In this document: piece by piece, positions 45,012 through 58,520 of the stretch
Numbering within the stretch: position 1 is the first letter of the stretch
Layout of the letters: every line of letters begins with the position of its first letter
Assembly: GCF_000247815.1 (NCBI RefSeq)
Contig: NC_021681.1
Coordinates: 22,886,789 to 22,950,788 of the forward strand
DNA: 64,000 nt
From: Ficedula albicollis
Taxonomy: Eukaryota; Chordata; Aves; Passeriformes; Muscicapidae
Direction: 5' to 3'
Notes under the pieces: model-generated
Seen by the model: only the letters and a program-made list of their open reading frames with translations
What the model was told of the DNA's origin: nothing
Databases searched by the model: none
Made by a program: the position numbers and the translations under genes

Positions 45012-46297
45012 AGCGGAGGAGAGAGTGAGAGATGGTGAAAGAGAAGCAGCATCTTCATAGAGAGTGAAACTGCTGTGCAAAAGGCTGAATTCTTGCATGG
45101 TTGGGCAAGGAAAGAAAATAAGAAAATGGGACATATGCAGAACACAAGATCTCCTAGGAAAGGAGGATGGGCACCAGGGGAAAATCTCACCTTCGTTTAA
45201 AACTCGTGGGAATTTTGGGGACTTTTTCTCAAGGGCTCCTGAAGTATAATGGGGAGCGATAACATTATTTCCCAGCCATGGCTAATCTCGAGGAGTTGAG
45301 GCTTATGTTACACTCCTGTATTGTGCTGGGTGTTTGTGAAGCCATCAAGTGCAGCCAGAAGTGGTCCTGAGCCCAGCCCAGCCCCGGGGAAAGCCCTGTT
45401 TGCTCTCTCCAGGGGCCCTCCTTGGCCTTTCTCCTGCTGCTCCTAACGCCCTCCCACCTCTTACTCCTCTTCAATTCTCCTTGCTATGGCATGATTTTAC
45501 TCTAATTTCTTTCCAAGTGGTATTAATTCTTTAATTCCCAAAGAGCCAGCTGGACTGAGTACCCGAATCCTCCCCAGTTTCCCAAAAAGCTCCTGTGTGC
45601 TTGGTGCTGCCTCTGCTTGGCAGTGTGGGATGCTCACAGGAGAAGTAACCACTTCAGGCCAACAGCAAATGGCAGCAAATTCTGGCTTTCAGCCCTAGTT
45701 GAGGCCATTAGATGATGATTTCTTGCTGCAAAGCCGGCACCAAACCTCTGCTGACCAGGGCTATAGTAGAAGGTCATTTTTGTGTCCCATCCCAGATGAT
45801 GGAAACAGTAGCAGTGAGAGTGGTAGCAAGCGAAGAAATAAATTCTACCAGGGTTTGAAGAGCTTTACATTATTAACAGATACCTAGATATATTTATATA
45901 TATTTTCAGATGTATTTAGGACTTAATGAGTATACTTGTTCATTCTGCCATCAATTCCATCCAAACTGAAGAAATTGCCAGAAGCCAAGCTAGCTGTGTG
46001 TCTCAGGAAAAAGACTTCTGGAGCATAAAAAACTGATTCCTGCCTCCACGGCATCCCAGCCTTCCCTTGTCCCTACCTGCAGCTTTGCTGTCCATAGGCA
46101 GAAGTGACTGTCCTCCAGCTGAGATTTGGGTGGGATGGTAGAGCCTTCTTCATGCCAGCCAGACTCCTTTGCAGTAAACTGGAGAAATTGGAGAGGTCTT
46201 GGCATACCATGGCTTGTAAAGGTCTTGTAAATGGCTCGTGCAAAAAAATTTCCAAATGGAAAGAGTACTGTGCCTTAAATTTGATAGGAAAGAGCGG
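45012..46297 (+). repeat. 1.28-kb direct tandem duplication, copy 2 (1281 bp plus shared AGCGG)
   Basis: Second copy of the preceding unit, differing by about half a dozen positions. This is either a recent duplication generated at a 5-bp microhomology or two alleles placed in series by the assembler. Low divergence and the presence of an evident assembly duplication 7 kb upstream make the second reading plausible. Confidence 0.95.
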
Positions 46298-49200
46298 TAA
46301 ATATAAGCCTTTCCACCTCTGTGGTGTACTGTAAATACCAGACAGTGGAAAACCAGTAAAGAAAACAACATCTGAAAGCAAAGACAGAACTTGGGAAGCT
46401 AGACTCGTTTTTGGCTGTGTATGAGCTGAACCCAGCAGGCATTTCAGACACAACTGGTTTTATCATAAAGGCCACTGCTGGGTGTTGTTTGGGAAACCAC
46501 TTGGTGTTGTGCCCTGGTGGAAGCTGCTCTTGCCATACAAATCCCATGGGAATCATCAGGGACTTGCAGCCACCGTTGGTGTTTTAGGAGGCTTGTCAGT
46601 GCAAAAAAACATTCTTTTCTCACTCAGTGCATCTTCTCAGGCCTTAGAAACTGGGGAGCAGTTTGGTGGAAAGCATTCTGCTGGGTTCTGGTCACTGTAA
46701 GGAGATGGAAAACTCCACAAAGTATTTTGGCATGAGGGTGGCACATTTGGGATGTGTGAGAGGGAAGGGAAAGCAAGGCAGACGAGCAGATGAGACCTGA
46801 TGGCCAAACAAAAAGGGATCCCCAGCAGAGGAGATCTGACTGTGATCACTGTCCTCAGGGGAGGTGGCATCTGTTTCCTGCCATGGACACTGTTGTGTTT
46901 ATCTAAAATCACAGAGCTGAAAAACCGGAGCTCAATGTTTGCAGGGTAAAGAAGTGACTTCACTGGGAAGGTTTCCTTAACAGAGCTGAAAGAAAAGTGG
47001 GCAAATCCATCATTGCTCAGCCTTCACGTAGGTTATCTTTCCATCACTATTCTGCTAACCTCAGAGCATCAGAGCTTTGTTTGTGTAGATGCTGGTGCCT
47101 AAATATGCTCTGAATAGAATTTCAAACATTATATTCATTTATAAATGTCACTGTTCACAAATATGTATCCAAGAGAAGCAGTTCTGCAAAACCTGCACGA
47201 CTAAAATTTAAACAGGTTGCAAGAAACCACAGCAGTGTGGCTGGTTTGCTAAAGGAGCATTATTTGCTGAAAAAATTACCATGTAATGTGTAATAATGAC
47301 AGCTGAGAGTGTGGTTGCATGCATTTCATGAAAGAAGTGGAGAAAGTGCTCTAGACAACCTTTTCATTGCTATTTTGGAGCACAAATTCAGTTTGTGAGT
47401 GCTTGCAAAATATCTGTTGTCATCTGCTCATGCAGAACTTCTCTGTGACACCTCTGCAGGCAGGTGCTTTAAGTGTATATATAAATTCATCTTCGTAGTG
47501 GCCACTGGTGCCACAACAAATGTCATTCCAAACAAACTCTCTGCTACAGGCTGTGTTGGAAATCATCATTTAACACATCATTTAGAGTACATCAGAGTGA
47601 ATCTCACGCAACCTGACCTTAATAATTCCTTTCCTAAATTAACTCTTTTTTTTTTTTTTTTTTTAATGTTTTGACATTAAGAATAGAGGCAAAGTCCTTT
47701 AAACACGTGGCTTCTTTGGTTTGGTACTGAGCATTGGGAAATGAGGGTTTATAGTGCAACGGCTAATTATTATTATTTGTCATGTGAATTTCACAAAGTA
47801 AATCACAGTGTGTATACAAAAATTATGCAGAAAGGCTGTATGCTTGCTCATTTATTAAAATTCAGCTTGCTGGGCCCAAGAGGGCTGCCCAGGAGCAATC
47901 CTCTCTGCCCTCCCAGCCCGTGCAGGAGAAATCGTGAAGATAAGATCTCAAACCATTTGCCAACTTTCCCCCTGTGGTCAGTGAGGATGCATAACTTTCA
48001 TTTTATTAACACAATTAAATTCAGTAGGTCCTTTCAGCTGATTGAATTCATGCATTGCAAGTGGCTGTGCAGTTCCACGCAGCCATTCAGGCGTTGCATG
48101 CAGAGCTGGTGTATTTTTGGAAAGGTTCCATGCCTTACCAGGAAAGTAGAGAAAAGCTTCTGAGAGACAGCCCTCCCACCCTTCATCTTGATTTATAGTG
48201 CATATTATGATTTTGAATGGTATTTTCAATCAGGTAGGATGAGCTGTGACTGTCCTTTGTTTCCAGTCCATGCATTCAAGCTGGCTGTTTTCTATCTTGT
48301 CTTGGGCTCTTGCCCACACCACACAGCTCTTTAAGGTGTAAAACAAGAGAGCAATTACTCTTTGTAGCACCTACTATCCATCTAACCTACATTTTCACTC
48401 TTATTTTGGAGTCAATGCTGCCTTAGATATAAATCAGTGCTCTGGGTTCAGTGTGTTCCTGTTCCAGCACATCTGAAAGGGTGTGAACAGTTACATATTT
48501 ATTCAGACTTGTGCCTTATAAAGCACATGGCTGCAGAGACAAATTCTTCTGGATTGTTTGTTTTATGGTGCTATTAAATAGGGTGACTCTGGCTAATGCC
48601 AGCTGATGAGTTCAACTGTAAAATTATGGTAACATGACAGAAGAAACCACAGAAGAAACAACAAAATTCAGGATGCTGAGCCAGGAGAGCAGAACTGCCA
48701 CCATCCTCCAGCCTGTGCTCTTCCATGGCATTTTTATAATTTTATAAACCCATTTTCCAACCCCACCTTTCCCTGTGACTTTCCCATTGTATGCAGTCTG
48801 TGCAAATATCTGTTTTATAACATGTTTATCACAAAGCAGTGTGGGCTGTACACCAAGTAATGTTCCTTCTCTGACGGCTAAACAAACATTTGAATTGTTG
48901 CCCTCTCTGTCCATAAGGCAGTCAGGGCTCTTCTATTGCCCTCAGTGGAGTCAGGACTTCATGATGGGAATATTTCATGCCTCACTCTTCACTTGGGGCA
49001 TGTTTCTGGTGACTTTACAGCGGATCTCTCTGTATGATCCTGGGCGTTTTCTTTTATCAAGCTGGCACGTCCCCAGCTGTGTAAGCAGTGTGTCCCCCCA
49101 TTCCCACGGTGCTCCAGGGAGGTCACTGGCACAGGGGCCAATTGCCATTCTGAGCCTCTCTGTGCCACAGCCACGAGTGTCTCACAGGGCGCTTTGGGGC

Positions 49201-50318
49201 AGGTGAACAAGGCTGGTATCAGACCAGCTCTGCAGCCTCCTGGGGATTGGCCAGGAACAGCTAAATATATTTTTCCTAGTACATGACTTCACCACAGCAG
49301 CAGTGAGATACCATCTTGCCCTTTGTGCTGGGGCTGGATGACATTTTCTGCTTTCCCAAGCGGCCCCGTCCCGGCTGGCAGGGCGGCACAGCCGCAGTCA
49401 GTGCCCGGCAGCTTGCCCAGATCTCCCTGATAAGGAGCAGGGAGCTGGGAAACACCAGGCTGGGTTTCTGTTTTGGTGCTCAAGCTGCTCTCGATGCCGT
49501 GCTCTGGATCTGAGCTTGGAGAGGAATATTTTTGAGTACTGCTTGCAGAGTAACTCTTGGCCTTGCTGTTCTTCCCTGGGAGCGTTGGGTAACAGGCATT
49601 CATGTCAATACTCATTTTTATTTGTTTGGCTCGTTGTTAAATGTGAGCAAACATTCGGGTCTGTGGATGTGCGTGGATGTCTCCATGTGCAGTGCTGATC
49701 CCTCCTCATGCACACACAGGCTGCTGCTGTAATTAGTTCTGCTTGGCAAGAGTGGCAGGAGGAAGGGTGAGCAGCTGGGTGCTGACACGACCCTCCCAGC
49801 CCCGCGCTCCGGAAGGGTCTGAGGTCACTCGTGTCCTTCCCAGTGCACCTCACATCACCAGCTGATTTGCAGAGGGGTTAATTTGAAAAGAACCTCACTC
49901 TGGGTGTTTGCAGGGTTTTCATTTTAGAGCCTTCACCCCAAGGCCTGCAGTGAGGTCAGGTCTAACAGCTGGATTCACACCGGCATAGGCTGGGTCTTCC
50001 CAACAGCAGGTTGGACCTCCCATGTGTAACCTGGATGTGAAGTTCCTCTCATAGGAAGGCTCCATTGGTTGCTTAAATACTACACTTGCACAGAAAATAT
50101 CACAGAATTTAGTATATGCAAGGAGTTGGCAACTTACAACTTGCAAATTTTGCAAGGTCAAGCACTTATTGATTGTAACTCCAAGCTCCCCAAAGACTCA
50201 CCATACTCGCACAATATTTTTGTAGGTATTGATAATTAATGGAATTAAACAAATCAGATGCTATCTGAAGCAGTGATACACCCCAGAAAAGAAAGGGCAC
50301 AAAATTTCCCAAAAGACA
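46298..50318. other. Unique non-coding sequence
   Basis: No gene is recognised. A 19-nt poly-T lies at 47646-47664. A short CpG-bearing, GC-richer patch occurs at about 49355-49410. Open frames up to 143 codons (48775-49206) have no domain. Confidence 0.55.
47646..47664 (-). repeat. Poly-T tract, 19 nt
   Basis: A plain homopolymer, possibly an old retroposon tail in minus orientation, with no element body recognised. Confidence 0.88.
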
Positions 50319-50408
50319 AATAATTATTAATTATTAATAAATAATTATTTATTAATAATTATTAATTACTAATTAGTAAGTACTAATTATTAATTATTAT
50401 TTTTTTTT
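50319..50408. repeat. AT-only palindrome-rich tract
   Basis: About 90 bp made almost entirely of A and T, built from repeated TAATTATTAA-like words in both orientations, followed by a T run. It is self-complementary at several registers and could extrude cruciforms or act as a DNA-unwinding element. More simply it is a TTA/TAA microsatellite. Confidence 0.88.
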
Positions 50409-53400
50409 ACACTAAACGCATACAACAGGAATATGGCTGGCACCAGTACAGAGGCACCATTAAAAAGGAAGAGCATCATTTTAGGGTTGGACCAAGTCAT
50501 TTATTCTGGGGGAAGGCTTAAGCAGAATCTACCCATTTGTGGGGTTTAAAGAGTTTGGTTCACTTATTTACTTTGGATTTTCACGTTCACTTTCATCCCC
50601 TTTTGTACTTCCTTGGACAACATCCAAACAGGCAAAGTAACTACAGAAAAGCTGTTCTCACCATAGGGAAATAATGTATTATGCTAATTCCAATTAAAGG
50701 AAATATCTTAAACTGCAAATATAGCCTTCAAGAGAGAAATGAAAAGTGTGGAAATTAACATTCTTGCCAGATTTTCAGCTCAGTTCTGCATACTCAGGGG
50801 GTTTGGGTCAGGCTCAGATACGCATCCAAAATTTGGGGATGTTTATCCAAATGTTATTTCTGAACCTTCTAAGTTCACTCCTGACTAATCGTAATGGAGT
50901 TAGTGGTAGCAGGATATGAATGTACAACATTTAGCTTAGAAATTGGCAGCTCCTCATCATTTCACAGCTAGGAGCCTTTGACCAAATATCAACTCTGTTA
51001 ACCAAAACAAAATAAAATAATGCCTTGACTTGGTCTCCAGCCATACCACCTTTGCTATAGCCCTGGAAGACCTTCCAAGCAGGGCTGGGACAAGGCAGGC
51101 TTGGCTGGAGGACCAAAAATGGAAAATATTGATGTTACTGGAAGCATCCCCTGTGATTTCAGAGGTGACACTTTCCCCAGGTTGGTGTTGAACCCATGTA
51201 ATAGTTACATGTACGGAGATGTCCATACAGATTGGGAAGGTTCAGAGGGCTTGTGGGTCATTAAAGATCTTTTCTTAAAGACTCATACATTAACTCCATG
51301 TTCACCTGAAATGCCAAGGCAATCACCAACCCCATTACACCACCAGTGAGGTCCTGGAGGGATGTGGTTCTCTCACTTCACTGGTTCCTGCCCCATCTCC
51401 AGGCTGTTTGATTGTTCAGTCATGAGTGACACGAGCTCCCTGTGGAGTTTACTGTTTAGAAGTGTTTGGAATATTTTTTGAATGAAATGAGAGGAAGATG
51501 GCTGAGGATCATGTATTAGCTCCTGAAGAAGCAGGTCTTTTTCTCTGTTTTTGCATCACACCCTTGGTCTTAAACACAGGGGTGGGGAGCTGCATCCTGC
51601 TACAAGCACCTTCCAACTTATTGTACTCCTTACCATAATTAGAAAGCCATAATATCAGCTAAGGAGATGCTGTAGATCTATCCTGCATGGATATCATCCT
51701 TCAAAACACCTTCAGCCTCGTCCTGCCTCACTCACCCATCTTTTTTACCCAAACATTTGATTTTAGTCAAAGGATGTCACCCTAAGTAGTTGTAGTCAAA
51801 CATTGAAATTCATGCCAGGAATAAATCCATCCAAGCAAATTCTTCCCTAGCAAAAAGCACCAAAATTCTCCGTGAAGTTATATCAGGAATGAATTTGACC
51901 ACATGAACTTGGATTGCAGGTACATAGTCTAGACCTTAAAATCCCTTCTGATTTGCTCCAACTTACCTCTGAATCACAGACAGTAAATCTGCAGGGTTGT
52001 AATAGAAGACATCACATTGAAAGTTCTACTTTAAAGAAAGAAAAGTCTGTCATTGAGAGAAATAACAGATGTCATAACAACGTGGTAACAAATGTTCAAA
52101 ATATATTTGAATATAGTCTTTAAGCGATAGGATTTTTTAAAAGTTCAGATAATTCAAGATATGTTGTGAAAGACATTTTATAAAACTTTGCTGGTGTTTT
52201 TGCTATTTTCCCTGCATCTTCCTCCTGAAACCAGCAGAAATAATCCCTCACTTTCTACTGGGCCCTCTATTAACAAGTAGCATACATGTTCTACTGCGGA
52301 AGGTTTTGACAGTTTAAACTAAGCACCTGTTTCCATCTAATGGAGGTTTGGCAGGATGCTGTGTTTGGTGTAGCTCATGCCACTCAGATGTCAATTTTTT
52401 CTTCATTAGGCCAATAAATTAGTGAACTACACTATGCTCTAAAACTCGCATCAATCTCCCATCACATTCACTTTTTTTGTTGTTTGTGGCTGCTTCTCCT
52501 TCCAAGGGAAATGAGCAACTTGAATTTGAAGTGGGTGCTTGGGTTAGGAAGTGAATTTTGTGTGTGTGTTTGTGCTATAACAACAATGATCAGAGCAGCT
52601 GCATCAGGAGCATTTTAGCATCCAGCAGGATGGAAGTTTGTGGGGGAATCACTGCCCAATAAATTCAGTACTAATCACTATTAAGTCATTAAGATGTAAC
52701 CAAGGATATTTAGAAGGAAAACAGAGAAAATGTTGATAATCTGAATTGCCTGGTGCTTGTATAAATAGTTCTTGCGAGCCATCATTGTGGCTGGTTTTGG
52801 TTTTAGAAAAAGCAGAAACGGCAGAAAAACTGTTCCAAATGGTCGTGGAGACGTGATGGGCTTCTGTAATTTCAGGGAGAAAAATCGGAAAATCATGTAA
52901 CATATGACTGTTGATAGCTGCAAGAGGAACAAATGCTTTCCATCCCAAAACACTTCGTACCATCAGTGTTTCAACAGCTCCTATTTAGACATTAAAAAGA
53001 AGACTTTTTTATTATGATTTCTGCCTTGGGCTCTGATCAGAAATGTAGAAAAAAGCAAGCAGGAGCATATGGTTGCTTATCCTTCCTTCTTGTTTCCTTT
53101 TACTCTTAAGTTCTCAAAAGGTCGTAAAATAGAGAAATAAAAAAGCCACTGAAGTGTAGTTTTGTTAACTTTATCTTCTGAACATTAAACATTGTTTCAG
53201 ATTTCTTACGGTACATAAAATGTTTTGCCTTGCTGTATCATGTGTACAGAACTTCAAAAAGTAAATGCGACAGCTCAGAGAACGTAATGGATGTGTAATA
53301 ACAGATCTTTAGATCTCCTGTTTTTAGCACAGCATCTTTTTCTTCCCAAAGGTGCTTTTAACATGATATCTAAAGCTATTTCTGAAGTCATTTATTTTTG

Positions 53401-56400
53401 CATGGTGATAGGTCTTATTTTGTAATTAGCCCATGCTTCTATCTTGCTGGAGTGTGTGAGCCCCCCTGAAATGTTTAGTCCTCATCAATCCTTCTTGCTT
53501 CCCTTCTAAAGGCATCCACCCTAATAACGCCCATTTCACGGATGCACTACATCCCAGCTGCCTTCAGCACCTTCTACAAAAACATTTGGAAATAGTTGCA
53601 CTGGAATGGAGCTCAGTTCTTTCTGTTGGGCATTTTGAATATAAAAAGTTTCTCCTGTTTGCCTTGAATTCATTCACCACATGAATTTCAGCGGATGGTT
53701 TTTAACCACATTTGCCCCACATCCTGTCACCGCCGACCACCACCGTGCTGCAAACGGGCTGTGCAGCAGGCACACCACTGGAGACCTGGGTTGCCCCATT
53801 GAGCTGGAGTTTGGGCAGACATGAGTTGCTAAACCATGTTTTAGTCTGTTTGGGGCGTCTCTCGTGTGTCCAGACATAATCTGTTGTGATACGAACTGGT
53901 GGGAGCGGCGGCATCGCTGGCACTCGTTAATCTGCTGTCATTTGCATATATGCAGTGCAGTGAGGTTACCAGGATTTCCCTGATGCCCTGTCAGTGGCAG
54001 CAATGGGGTTGGTTTCCTCCAGTGTGTCAAGCAGGTCGCTGTTAGTCAGTCAGCATCGGGCTTTACGTGCCAGCTCCTCTGCTCAGTCTGCTGCTGGGTC
54101 CACAGGGGCAGCTGCAGCAGGGAGGGGCTTCAGGTGCCAGCACGGGTCCAAAAAGGCTCCAGGGGTAAAAAGAACAAATTTTAATATTCAGTGCAAAGTT
54201 TTATCCCCCTCATGTTTTCATAAGCCAGCACAAAGGGAAGTTTGAAGGCATGGCCACTGAGTAGGAAACATGTGGCTGCACTAAGTCCCTTGGGGTGGCA
54301 AAGCCTCCAGGGAAAGCTGGGGAGTGGCTCCACATCCAGCAGGGGCAGTGGGGCTATGGCATTAGCAAAGAAGGTTTATGAACTTTATCCTCATGCATTA
54401 ACAACCCTGAGTACCCTGTGTATGTGCTCTTTGCATTCAAAATTCCTTGGAATGTGACCAAGTGTGTGCCCACTGACGCTGAGTGCAGGAGCAAAAGGGG
54501 TGGTTGTGGTGGGACCCTCCTCAGTGGCCTGGAAGTGTCAGGAAGCTTGGAAGCAAAGGCATGGAGAAAAGCTTGATAAATAAGATGATGTGAAAGTGAA
54601 TCGCTGCATAGAGATGAATCAAAATTATAAAATCAATAGGTATCGATCTGTATATATCACACAAATAACTGTGCCTGAAGAGGTGCCCAGATTTAACATG
54701 CTGATTATATGGCAGTCAGTGGAAATAACTTGAGATCTGAAGAGCTATTATGTTTTAGTTGTTCAGTGCTGCAGCTGAAGCTGACAATATCTTAGCTGAA
54801 GTCTCCTTTAAATTTTTTCCTGCTTAAAGTTCTTGGTAACAAGTATATTTAATCAACAAACCAGAAGCGTAGAACAGATTTTTGGCTTACAAAATACTCT
54901 TGAGCCATCTAAAGCTGGAGTCCAAACACTACAAATTCTTCTAAAAATATACATCCTTCATTTTAACTTCCATTTGCTTTTACTACTGGCCTCACTCATG
55001 CAAGCCAAGGTCGCTGCACTTCAGATGTGTCTGCTGGACTCTTGGCTACTGAGTGGAGTTGCAATGAATCACCTGGACCAACATCATCCATGGTCACCAC
55101 ACTCTTCAGGTGACTGGTTGGAAATCAGGTCAACAAGGTCTTTGTTATATCCTGTTCATATAAACCCCATTTATATCTTATTCTTTTTGTACCCCTTAAA
55201 CTGGCGGAGGTGCACTCTATCAAAAGCAACAGGATTTACTGGAGTCTTGGGAATTATGGTCAGTCTTTGCCTCTGGCCTTCCTCCTTCTTTCCCATCAGG
55301 AAAGAATCAAGGAAGGAAGGATGTGCTTAACTCAGTGTGGGAAGTAGTTGCCATTGCTTTCTTCAAGGTTATTGTCATGTTCTTTGTCCCCATACTTTGT
55401 CTCCTAAACTCAGGGTAAATACAAACCTAACAGATGTGTAAAAAGGCTTCAGGTCAGTTACTTGTCATACATGGGCAGGCATAGGCTGAATCTTCTGCAG
55501 AATAACTTCCCACCTTTATTCATGGATTTAGAATGTTCATTTTCCTTTGCTGGATTAGATTTGCTGTGTAGATTTCTGGGCATAAAAATGATATTTTGGA
55601 ATGAAACGCTCACATTTTATAAATCATTCAAACCAATTCAGTTTCTTCTTTCTACAGAAGTATTACAGAAGCATAGAAGTACTGCAGCCTCGATCTAAAC
55701 CTACTGTTTTCCATTTAAGACAAAATTCATGGATTAATTTAGAGAATGAAATAATTGCGTAACTCTGAAGTGCTAATAAGTGCTCATAAGTCCCACTTGC
55801 ATCTTTTATATCACTGTTAAATGCACCACAAGATCTAGGGAAAATTGTGGTCATTCCTATCATGACAGATATTCTTAATCATCCAAGCTGACAGACATCC
55901 TTCGTGCAACACACAACTGGTTTGAGCTTCTGTTCACAGTGCCTGGCAGGACAGCTTCTAGCTCCCATTTATTTCTGGAGGGCTCACAAATATAGCATTA
56001 AAATCCTGTGCTCCAGCCCTCTGGTCCTGGAGCTAAAGGCAGTGGGAGGATCCAGGACTGACTTTTGCCTGGAGTTGGAGCAGCTCCTCCATCTACAGCC
56101 CTGGGACAGCCCAGGTCAGACTCCTGTCTGACCCCAGGAGTGACAGGAATCTGGTGTGGAAATGGGACTCTGCCTGGGCTTGATCAACACTTCTGGCCAC
56201 CAGCTCAGCCCCAAGGTAGCCAATGCACTCATGTCAGGGCTGTGTTCGGGACTTGGAGCTGCAGGTGTTTGCCTGGGGAATATGTGACAACCCTATCTCA
56301 CTGTCTCCTTGAAAAGCCCACGAAGATGACCACCTTCCTCAGCCAAAACATCCTGCAACAACTCCTTCACCCAGTGGATTTCCTGCTTTGTCCCATGTGA

Positions 56401-57592
56401 GGATTCCAGCACGGGGAAGCATAAGGAAAGAAATTATCTTTAGTGCTGTATTTACTCTACTGGATTCTCAGCAAGACAGATCATGCTGCAGCCTCTGAAA
56501 TCACTCTTGGTGGAAAGAAATCTGTTCTTAACACATTGCCTCATTTTGCTTCTATGGACCCAAAAAACTGCAGCTGAGCACATGCCCATTCCCTGCTGCT
56601 TGTTGCAGCCACTTAGTAGGTTTAGGAGCACACAGTGCAGTGGTTGGGGCAGTTTCTCCCCCTCTGCCTGGTGGGGATTGTGATCCATCTTATGCTCAGC
56701 ACTTGCATGATTGCTGGGGGACTCCTAGCAACAAGACTTGACATCATGAACTCCATTTCACATTTCTGCCACGAAAGTCAACGGCAGAGTTTGACATATC
56801 CTCCCCAAAACTGCTTCTATAGGAGGAGCTTTCATTTATGGCACCAATCAGGACAATGTGCTTATGTTTAAAGATCTGTTCCAAAGCATCAACTGCTCAT
56901 TTCCAAGGCTAAAATATTTTCCTAGCTAAAAAAGGGGGAGATAAAGTTAAATTTATGCTACAGATGAGCCATATTAAAGCATGCAGACCTGTTTTAGCTG
57001 GCAGTGACCAAGCAGACTCCCACTATTTATCCATGACAAACTAAGCACCAGCAAGCAGAGAGGAATTTCTCTTCATTGCAGTCAAAGAAAAGGAATAAAA
57101 TACAACTTCTCAATGAATGAAAATTATGTGAAAATATTTCATGAGAATCTGCCACTGATTTTCTCCTTGAGCAGAACTCTGTATTCCATCTGTAAAAATA
57201 AAATGGTAATCTTCCCATCTGGCACACTTTTTAACCCATCAATGCCAACTGTAGGATTTCAGGATAGAGTCTCGTGTTTATTGTTTTTCTACCCACAAAG
57301 GGTCCAAGTTTTCAGTGGGGCCTCTAGGTGCTGCTGTAATGCTAATAATACTAATACTTCTAATTCTGCTAGTGGCAAATTTAGCCCATCTTAGGCTTAA
57401 ATAAGTTATATGGAAAAAAATGGTTATAAACCAGCCTCCATCCTCCTTCAAATTCTGCAGGTCATTTTGCATCTGCAAAATTCAGTTTGTGGATTGATAT
57501 GCATCTTATATGTTGTATCTTGGGAATGTTTTCTCTATGAATCTCACAAAAAATCGGCTATATGACTTGTGGATGAAAAAAAAAAAAAAACC
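50409..57592. other. Unique non-coding sequence
   Basis: No gene is recognised in 7.2 kb. The longest frame outside the homopolymers, 165 codons at 54833-55330 on +, has a leucine-rich stretch near its middle but no signal peptide, domain or codon signature that I can recognise. A GC-richer patch with a short CAG/GCAG-rich stretch lies at about 53990-54140. A 15-nt poly-A is at 57576-57590, just before the next duplication. Confidence 0.55.
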
Positions 57593-58520
57593 CAGAAAAA
57601 AATGCCTGAAGCTGTAACACTCACCTCTCTCCTCCTTCACATGCATGCCAAACTGCTGATTTTTTTTTCCTTCCCCCTCTGTTTTATCAGTATGGTGCTA
57701 AATTACCAAGTTTGAAATTTCTTCAGCAAATAAGGGATGCATGCCAGAACACAAGTGCCCCGAGGGATCTGAGTCTTAGGGGAAAAAGCCCTTAATCTCC
57801 AAGTTTATAGGTAGCAGCACTTTCCTGAAATTGGAAAATGTTCAACTCATTTATGAAAGAAATCTGCCACAAGGATACGCTGATGTTCACAGCTATTTCA
57901 TTAATAACCCATTGTGATCCATGGGTTATAGGACAGGTTTATTTGGACACCTGTATCAAATATATTCTCCCCCCTCCCTGCCCTGACTTTTCCTGATGAG
58001 CAAAATCTTTTTTAGAGCAAAGCAGGTAGCTCTCGGGGTAAGATTTTTCCAAATGCATCAGGCACCTTTGCCCATGTGTGACTAATTTATGTGGAGCAGC
58101 ACTTCTCCTGCACGCCCAGGTGGGCTGCTGTGCACGCACGGGGCCAGTTAAGCATTTACTGCTCGGGACCCTGAGCACAGCCAGGGTGGGAGACACGAAG
58201 GGCCCTGCCTGAGCCACTCACAGGGCACATTGCCCAAACACTTCATGGCTCAATCCCAGGGAGATTGCCTGAGTGTGGGATAAGGACCAACTTTGCATGT
58301 TCCTCCACCAGCTGAATAAATTAACATTCCTGAATTTCAGTCCCTGGATTTATCTACCAAGCATGACTTGAACTGTTGATGGGGATTTTAGTGTATTTAT
58401 AGTTTCATTACCAGCCCATAACAAAAAATTCTCCCTCTCCTACCCACATGTAAATAATGATTAACACTACTGTCAGGGTTTGGCAAGGCAGAGGTTTTGG
58501 AGGCACTGTGGATCCTCAGC
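57593..58520 (+). repeat. 928-bp direct tandem duplication, copy 1
   Basis: Followed directly by an apparently identical copy at 58521-59448. The offset is exactly 928 at both ends and the internal T run keeps the same length. A minus-strand 92-codon open frame occurs unchanged in both copies but resembles no protein. Copy 1 begins next to a poly-A tract, with only CC shared at the breakpoint. Confidence 0.96.

Noticed and set aside
54833..55330. 165-codon open frame, longest outside the homopolymers
   Set aside because: It has no domain, no codon bias that I can see and no splice or promoter context. A frame of this length is within chance expectation for six frames of 64 kb.
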